Source: Alphaproteobacteria bacterium (GTDB lineage Bacteria; Pseudomonadota; Alphaproteobacteria; Ferrovibrionales; Ferrovibrionaceae). Taken from it: 48,496 nt of DNA. The notes beneath the pieces were generated by a model, which was given only the letters and a program-made list of their open reading frames with translations, did not search any database and was not told where the DNA came from. Shown here one piece after another: positions 43,131-48,496 of this stretch. How positions within the stretch are numbered: position 1 is the stretch's first letter; each line of letters begins with the position of its first letter. Made by a program: the position numbers and the translations under genes. The DNA lies in assembly GCA_018336035.1 (NCBI GenBank), contig JAGXRD010000148.1, forward strand, positions 1 through 48,496, in the 5' to 3' direction.

Positions 43131-43646
43131 TCAGGCTTCGGTGAGCGGGCGTAATCCTGCACCCGGCGGCTGACGCCAGCGCCACAGTGCCTCGCGCAGG
43201 CCATCGGCCAGCAGGCGGCGTTCGTCGGGGCTCAGGAACGCGCCCAGCGTGAGCGCCCGGCCGTGGCTCCAGATTCGTAAAGCCGCGCTTTCATCCTCGG
43301 CATCGCATTCGATGCGCAGCCAGTAGGGCTGCAGCCGCCAGACTTTCTCGCGGCCCTGGAGATCGACACGACGCACTTCCAGCACGGTGTCGTCGAGGCG
43401 GATAAATTCGCGCGCACGCTGCTGGCGGTAGCTGAATTTGAACGCCAGATAGACCAGCAGCACATCCAGCCCGCAGAAGAAAAACACCGGCCAGGCGCCC
43501 AGCAGCCAGAAGGCCATGCCGGCTCCCAGATTGCCCAGAGCCACAAAGCCGATCAGGATGGCGAAGCCGCGCGGCCCCAGCGAGCGATAGGGTTTCAGCT
43601 CGATGTCGAAAAAGGGTGCCCGGTTATGGTCCGATGGCTGGTCCAT
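43131..43646 (-). CDS. DUF2244 membrane protein
   Basis: A 171-residue protein of unknown function, DUF2244 type. The N-terminus FFDIELKPYRSLGPRGF leads into two close membrane helices (about 28-48 AILIGFVALGNLGAGMAFWL and 52-70 PVFFFCGLDVLLVYLAFKF). A soluble beta-rich region follows (VLEVRRVDLQGREKVWRLQP YWLRI), ending in ALTLGAFLSPDERRLLADGL. It ends one base from the dapB stop (convergent) and diverges from the threonine ammonia-lyase gene. Confidence 0.85.
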   Translation of the reverse strand: MDQPSDHNRAPFFDIELKPYRSLGPRGFAILIGFVALGNLGAGMAFWLLGAWPVFFFCGLDVLLVYLAFKFSYRQQRAREFIRLDDTVLEVRRVDLQGREKVWRLQPYWLRIECDAEDESAALRIWSHGRALTLGAFLSPDERRLLADGLREALWRWRQPPGAGLRPLTEA

Positions 43647-43692
43647 GGCCCTAGGCTACCTCCCGAACCATTCCCGGCCAACCCGTATATGA

Positions 43693-43721
43693 GTGACCCG
43701 GGAGCAATGCCCGATTATACT
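43693..43721 (+). promoter_or_regulatory. Sigma-70-like promoter of threonine ammonia-lyase gene
   Basis: GTGACC (43693-43698), a 17-bp spacer, and TATACT (43716-43721), 30 bp upstream of the ATG at 43751. The spacing is ideal and the -10 element is good. Confidence 0.5.
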
Positions 43722-43750
43722 GTGTTCTCCGCAGTTTAGTTGGCAGTCCC

Positions 43751-44989
43751 ATGACCAGTCTCGCTCCACAGATCACGCCCCAGATCACTCTGGCCGATAT
43801 CCGTGCCGCCGCTTCCCGCATCAAGGGCGCCGTGGCCGAGACGCCCTGCCTGCATTCGCGCACCCTGTCGGGCCTGACCGGCGCTGAGGTCTGGCTGAAA
43901 TTCGAGAACCACCAGTTCACGGCTTCGTTCAAGGAGCGCGGCGCGCTCAACAAGCTGCTGCAGCTGACCGACGAGGAGCGCCAGCGTGGCGTCATCGCCA
44001 TGTCGGCCGGCAATCATGCCCAGGGCGTCGCCTATCATGCCGGCCGGCTGGGCATTCCCGCCACCATCGTCATGCCGACCATCACGCCCTTCGTGAAGGT
44101 GCGGCATGTGAAAGCCTTCGGCGCGAATGTGGTGATGGAAGGCGACACGCTGGTGGAATCCGCCACGCATGCCCGCGCGCTGGCCGAACAGCGGAATCTC
44201 GTCTTCGTGCATCCGTATGACGACCCCGCCATCATGGCCGGCCAGGGCACGGCGGTGATCGAGATGCTGGAACAGGCACCGGATCTGCAGGACCTGATCG
44301 TGCCGGTCGGCGGCGGCGGCCTGATCGCCGGCATTGCCATTGCCGCCAAGGCACTCAAGCCTGAGCTGCGCATCTTCGGCGTGGAGAGCGAACTCTACAC
44401 CGCGATGTATCAGGAGATGCACGGTTTACCTGTACAGGTGGGTGGCATCTCGATTGCCGAAGGTATTTCCGTGCGCGATATCGGCCGCGCGCCGATGGAT
44501 GTGGCGCGGCGTTATGTCGATGACGTGCTGATCGCCCGCGAGGCCGATATCGAACGCGCCATCGTGGCACTGGTCGAAATCGAAAAGACCGTCACCGAGG
44601 GCGCGGGTGCGGCCGGTCTGGCTGCGCTGCTGGCCGACTCCTCGCGCTTCAAGGGCCGCCATGTCGGGATTGTCCTCTCAGGCGGCAATATCGATACCCG
44701 GCTGCTGGCGTCTGTGCTGATGCGCGGCCTGGTGCGCGACGGCCGCCTCGCCCGCGTCATCGTCATGACCGACGACGCGCCAGGGCGGCTCGCCAAGGCC
44801 GCCGGCGTCATTGGTGCTGCCGGCGTCAATATCGTGGAAGTGGCGCATCAGCGCCTGTTCACGCTGGCCTCGGCCAAGTCGACCGAGATCGAATTCGTGG
44901 TCGAAGCCCGCGACCGCGAGCACCTGAAGGACCTGCTGAAGTCGCTGGCCGCTGCCGGCCTGCCGGCCAAGGTCGAAGAACCGGATTAA
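43751..44989 (+). CDS. ilvA: Threonine ammonia-lyase with C-terminal ACT domain
   Basis: Converts threonine to 2-oxobutyrate and ammonia, the first step to isoleucine. The 412 residues form a fold-type II PLP enzyme with the cofactor lysine K61 in FTASFKERGALNKL. SAGNHAQGVAYHAGRLGI is the substrate loop, and VPVGGGGLIAGIAIAAK binds the PLP phosphate. A single ACT domain (about 335-410: VIVMTDDAPGRLAKAAGVIG) suggests allosteric control. This one-ACT form is shorter than E. coli IlvA; a catabolic role is possible. Confidence 0.95.
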   Translation: MTSLAPQITPQITLADIRAAASRIKGAVAETPCLHSRTLSGLTGAEVWLKFENHQFTASFKERGALNKLLQLTDEERQRGVIAMSAGNHAQGVAYHAGRLGIPATIVMPTITPFVKVRHVKAFGANVVMEGDTLVESATHARALAEQRNLVFVHPYDDPAIMAGQGTAVIEMLEQAPDLQDLIVPVGGGGLIAGIAIAAKALKPELRIFGVESELYTAMYQEMHGLPVQVGGISIAEGISVRDIGRAPMDVARRYVDDVLIAREADIERAIVALVEIEKTVTEGAGAAGLAALLADSSRFKGRHVGIVLSGGNIDTRLLASVLMRGLVRDGRLARVIVMTDDAPGRLAKAAGVIGAAGVNIVEVAHQRLFTLASAKSTEIEFVVEARDREHLKDLLKSLAAAGLPAKVEEPD

Positions 44990-45008
44990 CTGCCGTTACG
45001 GCAGGTTT
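44990..45008 (+). terminator. Short hairpin after ilvA
   Basis: CTGCCG-TTA-CGGCAG followed by GTTT starts directly at the stop codon. The 6-bp GC-rich stem and short T-run make a weak terminator. Confidence 0.45.
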
Positions 45009-45061
45009 GCGACGCCGCCCGAAACATGGCTATCCTTCCGTCAAATCAAAGGGAGGACATC

Positions 45062-45823
45062 ATGGCCCGCGTAGCGAACAAGGTCGCGCTGATCACCGGC
45101 GGCGCATCCGGTCTGGGCAAGGCGACCGCCGAACTGCTGGCCGCCGAAGGCGCCAAGGTCGCCATCGCCGACCGCAATCTGGATGGCGCCCGCGAAGTGG
45201 CCGACAGGATCGGCAAGAACGCCATCGCGATCAATCTCGATGTCACCAGCGAGCAGCAGTGGATCGCCGCGCTCGACGTGGTCGATGCCGCCTTCGGCAA
45301 GCTGAACGTGATGGTGCATTCGGCCGGCGTCGGCGTGCTGAAGAACATCGAAGACATCAGCGTCGAGGAATGGCATTTCGTGCATAACGTGAACCTGCAC
45401 GGGCCGTTCCTGGGCATCAAACACGGCCTGTCGCGCATGAAGGCGCATGCGCCGGGCTCGATCATCATCATCTCGTCGGTGTCGGGGATTATCGCCGGCC
45501 ATAACATGTCGGCCTACAACACCTCGAAGGCCGCGGCGCGGATGCTGGCCAAGACCACGGCGCTGCATTGCGCCAAGCGCAAATACGACATCCGCTGCAA
45601 CTCGGTGCATCCCACCTTCATCGACACGCCGATGGTGCAGAGCATGATCTATGCCGGCGGCGATCCGGCCGACCGCCGCGCCAAGCTGGAAGCGCAGGTG
45701 CCGCTCGGCCGGCTGGGTGAGCCGATCGATGTCGCCAACTGCATCCTGTATCTGGCCTCCGATGAGTCGAAATTCGTCACCGGCACGGAATTTGTGCTGG
45801 ATGGCGGCATCACGGCCCAATAA
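45062..45823 (+). CDS. Short-chain dehydrogenase/reductase
   Basis: A 253-residue classical SDR. The start is the ATG at 45062 with GGGAGGAC in front; an upstream in-frame start has no such signal. NAD motif TGGASGLG (12-19), catalytic S139, Y152 and K156 (ISSVSG, SAYNTSKAA), VHSAGVG for the NAG motif, and an acidic IADRN turn favouring NAD over NADP. The C-terminus VTGTEFVLDGGITAQ is typical. The family includes 3-hydroxyacyl and hydroxysteroid dehydrogenases; substrate unknown. A hairpin follows. Confidence 0.92.
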   Translation: MARVANKVALITGGASGLGKATAELLAAEGAKVAIADRNLDGAREVADRIGKNAIAINLDVTSEQQWIAALDVVDAAFGKLNVMVHSAGVGVLKNIEDISVEEWHFVHNVNLHGPFLGIKHGLSRMKAHAPGSIIIISSVSGIIAGHNMSAYNTSKAAARMLAKTTALHCAKRKYDIRCNSVHPTFIDTPMVQSMIYAGGDPADRRAKLEAQVPLGRLGEPIDVANCILYLASDESKFVTGTEFVLDGGITAQ

Positions 45824-45830
45824 TTGGGCG

Positions 45831-45855
45831 TGACGGCTGCCACAGGCGGCCGTCA
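45831..45855 (+). terminator. Hairpin after the SDR gene
   Basis: TGACGGC / GCCGTCA is a 7-bp stem followed by TCTCATCTTCTC. Weak T-rich tail; probable terminator. Confidence 0.4.
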
Positions 45856-45897
45856 TCTCATCTTCTCAAGCGACTCGAATCGCCCCATATTGGGGGC

Positions 45898-46665
45898 ATG
45901 AACGCTTCGGCGCCTCTCCCCTCCATCCTGATCGTGGTGCATCAGGAAAGCTCCGATCCCGGTCGCATCGGCGAGCAGCTGCGGGCGCGCGGCTACCATC
46001 TCGATATCCGCCGGCCCTGCCTGGGCCAGGAGCTGCCGACCGATATGAGCGGCCATGACGGCTGCGTGGTGTTCGGCGGGCCCATGTCGGCCAACGACGA
46101 CCATCTGGATTTCATCCGCAAGGAAATCGACTTCATCCCGAAAGCGGTCGCGAGCGGCAAGCCCTATCTCGGCGTCTGCCTCGGCGCCCAGCTGCTGGCG
46201 CGCGCCGGCGGTGCCAAAGTCGCGCCGCATGAAGAGGGTTGGCACGAGATCGGCTATTACGCCGTGAAGCCGACGCCGAAGGGCCGCGACCTGTTTCCCG
46301 ATCCGCTGCATATCTTCCAGTGGCATGGCGAAGGCTTCGAGCTGCCGCGCGGCGCAGTAAGGCTGGCCTCCACCGGCTGGTTCCCCAACCAGGCGATGCG
46401 CATCGGCGACAAGGCTTACGGTGTGCAGTTCCACCCGGAAGTGACGGAAACGGTGATGCGGCGCTGGTCGCAGTTCGCCGGCCATCGGCTGGTGCTGCCG
46501 GGCGCGCAGGCGCGCGACCAGATGCGCAGCCTTTGCGCGAAATACGATGCCGGGGTGGCAAGCTGGCTCAGCGGTTTTCTCGACCGCTGGCTTGGCAAAA
46601 ACTCAGCTGCTGCTGCGGACCAGAATGGCGGCGAAGAAGCCGTCCGTGCCGTGGCGGCCGGGTGA
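45898..46665 (+). CDS. Class I glutamine amidotransferase-like protein
   Basis: A 255-residue GATase domain with the nucleophile elbow GVCLGAQ (C94) and the catalytic pair H179 and E181 in QFHPEVTE. FGGPMSANDD forms the oxyanion strand. The triad is intact, so glutamine or gamma-glutamyl hydrolysis is likely. No synthetase domain or partner gene is nearby; stand-alone proteins of this kind are often annotated as GMP-synthase-like. It overlaps the convergent RNA methyltransferase gene by 63 bp. Confidence 0.9.
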   Translation: MNASAPLPSILIVVHQESSDPGRIGEQLRARGYHLDIRRPCLGQELPTDMSGHDGCVVFGGPMSANDDHLDFIRKEIDFIPKAVASGKPYLGVCLGAQLLARAGGAKVAPHEEGWHEIGYYAVKPTPKGRDLFPDPLHIFQWHGEGFELPRGAVRLASTGWFPNQAMRIGDKAYGVQFHPEVTETVMRRWSQFAGHRLVLPGAQARDQMRSLCAKYDAGVASWLSGFLDRWLGKNSAAAADQNGGEEAVRAVAAG

Positions 46666-48477
46666 CAGGCTCAAATACGGCCCCGGCACCGGACAGGCGC
46701 CGCCCACGGTTTTCGCCCAGACATCGGTGACCGGCAGCAGCGAGAAATCCGGATGGCGCTGCAGGAAAGCCGCCACCTGCTCCTCGTTCTCTTCCATCAG
46801 CACCGAACAGGTCACATAGACCAGCCGTCCGCCCTTCGGCGAGACCAGCTTTGCGGCGCGGTCGAGAATCTCGGCCTGGCGCGGCACCAGTTCATCGAGA
46901 TCCTGCTGGCTCAGGCGCCATTTCGCATCGGGCTTGCGGCGCCAGGTGCCGGTGCCGGTGCAGGGCGCATCGACCAGCACGCGGTCGGCCTTTTCGGCAT
47001 GGCGCTTGAGCCATTTGCCATCCAGCTCGCGCGTCTCTGCATTATGCACGGCGGCGCGGCGCAGCCGCTGCTTGGCCTGGGTCAGGCGGATGGTGCTGAC
47101 ATCCATAGCCACCAAGCGTCCGGTATTCTTCATCGCCGCGCCAAGCACCAAAGTCTTGCCGCCGGCGCCAGCGCAGAAATCCACCACGAATTTGCAACCC
47201 GCCGCATCGACCAGCTGGGCGGCCAGCTGCGAGCCTTCATCCTGCGGCTCGATCAGGCCTTCGCCATGCGCCTGCGTGTTGTTGACATAAGCCTGCGGCG
47301 ACAGGCGCAGGCCGATCGGCGAAAACGGCGTCGGCTGGCTGCGCAGGCCCTCGGCCTGCAGAGCAGCAGCCGCGGCATCACGCGTGGTTTTCAGCCGGTT
47401 GACGCGCACATCCAGCGGTGCGGGCCGCAGCATGGCGGCCAGTTCGAGATCGAGATCGGCGCCGAAGCGTTTCTTCAGCTGCGGCATGATCCAGTCCGGC
47501 ACGCTGTGCCGGGCGGCAGGCGGCATGTCGGGATGTTCGAGCGTATGGCCTTCGAGCCGGCGCAGCACGCCTTCGACGGCGGCATCGCCGCCGCCGAACA
47601 GCCAGAGCAGGCCATCGGCCTTGGCGCCATTGGAGAGAATGCGCCAGGCGGCCACACGCAGCCGGGCATCCGGCGGAAGCCCCTGCTTGCCACCCGCAAT
47701 CCACCAGTCGAGCCGGCCGCGCAGGCGCAGCACTTCGTCCACCGCATGCAGCAGCGCTTCGCGCTCGGTGGCGTCGTACAGCTTATGATGCTGCTTCATC
47801 CAGGCCTGGCGCACGCGGTCGCCGGTGTTGCGGCTGGGGAACATGGCATCCAGCAGGTTCACGGCGCCTTCCAGCACCTTGCGGCTGCTGCCGACACGGA
47901 TTTTATCCTGCTTGCGCTCCGTCCGACCTTCGGCACCCTCCTCGGGGCGCGCGCCACGATCTGGGCGGCGTGCGTCGCGCCGTTCGCCTTTATAGGGGCG
48001 CTCCCGGAACGAGCGCTCATCGCGAGGACGATCCCTGAACGGCCGGTCCTCACGACGCGGCCGGTCTTCGCGGGGACGGTCGTCGCGAGGCCGGTCTTCG
48101 CGGGGGCGGCGCTCTTCGCGGGGACGGTCGTCACGGACGGCTTCGGCGCGCGGGCCCCGGCGCTGGGCTTCGCGCTCGGCATTGCGGGTCTCGCCCCAGC
48201 TCACCGCCTTGGCAGACTTCTGCGCCGGACGGCCGGCCTTGCCGGAGGATGACCCTTCCTTCCGGAAACCAGCCTCGGCCGCAGGACGGCCGCGCTTGGC
48301 AAAGTCCGGCTTGCCGCCCGAGGGCTTCGCTGCCGGACGGCCCGACGCTTTGCCGCCTGGCTTGCCGGACGGCTTGCCAGACGACTTTGTGGACCGGCTG
48401 GCAGAGGCGGAACCGGCTGACGAAGGACGGCGGCCCTTGGCGGGCGGACGACCGGATGAGGAAGGCGGACGGGGCAT
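46603..48477 (-). CDS. RsmB/NOP-family RNA (cytosine-5) methyltransferase with long basic N-terminus
   Basis: An SAM-dependent m5C methyltransferase acting on rRNA or tRNA. The catalytic part has the SAM motif VDFCAGAGGKTLVLGAA and DVSTIRLTQAKQRL. The paired cysteines are C506 (VLVDAPCTGTGTWRRKPD) and C557 (VYVTCSVLMEENEEQ), the release and nucleophile residues. A NusB-like region lies at about 200-330. The first ~190 residues are low-complexity: Lys/Gly/Ser/Pro-rich (GKPSGKPGGKASGRPAAKPS) then tandem RPREDRPR-type repeats. This unusual tail may bind RNA. The true start could be the ATG at 48477 or internal; the frame and composition run unbroken from 48477. Confidence 0.9.
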   Translation of the reverse strand: MPRPPSSSGRPPAKGRRPSSAGSASASRSTKSSGKPSGKPGGKASGRPAAKPSGGKPDFAKRGRPAAEAGFRKEGSSSGKAGRPAQKSAKAVSWGETRNAEREAQRRGPRAEAVRDDRPREERRPREDRPRDDRPREDRPRREDRPFRDRPRDERSFRERPYKGERRDARRPDRGARPEEGAEGRTERKQDKIRVGSSRKVLEGAVNLLDAMFPSRNTGDRVRQAWMKQHHKLYDATEREALLHAVDEVLRLRGRLDWWIAGGKQGLPPDARLRVAAWRILSNGAKADGLLWLFGGGDAAVEGVLRRLEGHTLEHPDMPPAARHSVPDWIMPQLKKRFGADLDLELAAMLRPAPLDVRVNRLKTTRDAAAAALQAEGLRSQPTPFSPIGLRLSPQAYVNNTQAHGEGLIEPQDEGSQLAAQLVDAAGCKFVVDFCAGAGGKTLVLGAAMKNTGRLVAMDVSTIRLTQAKQRLRRAAVHNAETRELDGKWLKRHAEKADRVLVDAPCTGTGTWRRKPDAKWRLSQQDLDELVPRQAEILDRAAKLVSPKGGRLVYVTCSVLMEENEEQVAAFLQRHPDFSLLPVTDVWAKTVGGACPVPGPYLSLSPGRHGTDGFFAAILVRSSS

Positions 48478-48496
48478 GAGGCTGTCATAGGCCGCC

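Noticed and set aside
48000..48130. CRISPR-like direct repeats
   Set aside because: The repetition follows the codon frame of the RPREDRP repeats, there are no constant-length unique spacers, and no cas genes are present.
46753..48252. Plus-strand open frame of 499 codons opposite the RNA methyltransferase
   Set aside because: Shadow frame; the opposite strand has clear catalytic motifs.

Overview
The window looks like a high-GC alphaproteobacterial chromosome (an inference from codon use, the hrcA-grpE and dnaK-dnaJ-dapB order and family content; a Rhodospirillales-like host is my best guess). It falls into two parts. Positions 1 to about 33,523 are accessory DNA. They end in a tyrosine integrase (32041-33285) and a 47-bp 3' fragment of a tRNA-Gly(GCC) gene (33477-33523), which reads as the right attachment site of an integrated island. 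From 33,615 onward the genes are housekeeping: tspO, hrcA, grpE, a CBS-type histidine kinase, alkB, rarD, dnaK, dnaJ, dapB, a DUF2244 protein, threonine ammonia-lyase, an SDR, a glutamine amidotransferase and an RsmB/NOP RNA methyltransferase.

The left 10.6 kb of the island is scrambled. It holds an orphan TRAP solute-binding protein gene, then fragments of a Fic protein, an IS3 transposase, an SDR and a metallo-hydrolase joined end to end, then an intact uspA and a marR-emrA-emrB-type efflux operon. After that come a diverged, inverted second copy of the dctP 3' end with its terminator, an IS5-family element, and an IS630-family element sitting inside a dead FAD monooxygenase gene with a clean TA duplication.

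Positions 10.6-31.9 kb form one coherent CoA-dependent catabolic cluster of four operons. (1) A CaiB CoA-transferase, stand-alone biotin carrier, biotin carboxylase, carboxyltransferase and TctC-type binding protein (minus, 16082 to 10625). (2) A double-hotdog dehydratase, a fused two-domain CoA-transferase, an alpha/beta hydrolase, an aldehyde dehydrogenase, TctB and TctA (minus, 24476 to 16268). (3) A second TctC, a crotonase and a zinc alcohol dehydrogenase (plus, 24678-27660). (4) A dienoyl-CoA-reductase-like SDR, a MaoC-type hydratase, a thiolase-like protein lacking the nucleophilic cysteine and a DUF35 zinc-ribbon/OB protein (minus, 30910 to 27673). An IclR-family regulator (31131-31898) lies at the end.

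Each of the four operons is preceded by a pair of palindromes close to TTCTNTATAGAGAA whose starts are exactly 19 bp apart, and I see this motif nowhere else in the window. The simplest reading is a single IclR regulon: a carboxylate is imported by a tripartite tricarboxylate transporter, loaded onto CoA by transferases, modified by reductase/hydratase steps, cleaved by a thiolase-fold/DUF35 aldolase, and the released aldehyde is oxidised. The substrate cannot be named from the sequence.
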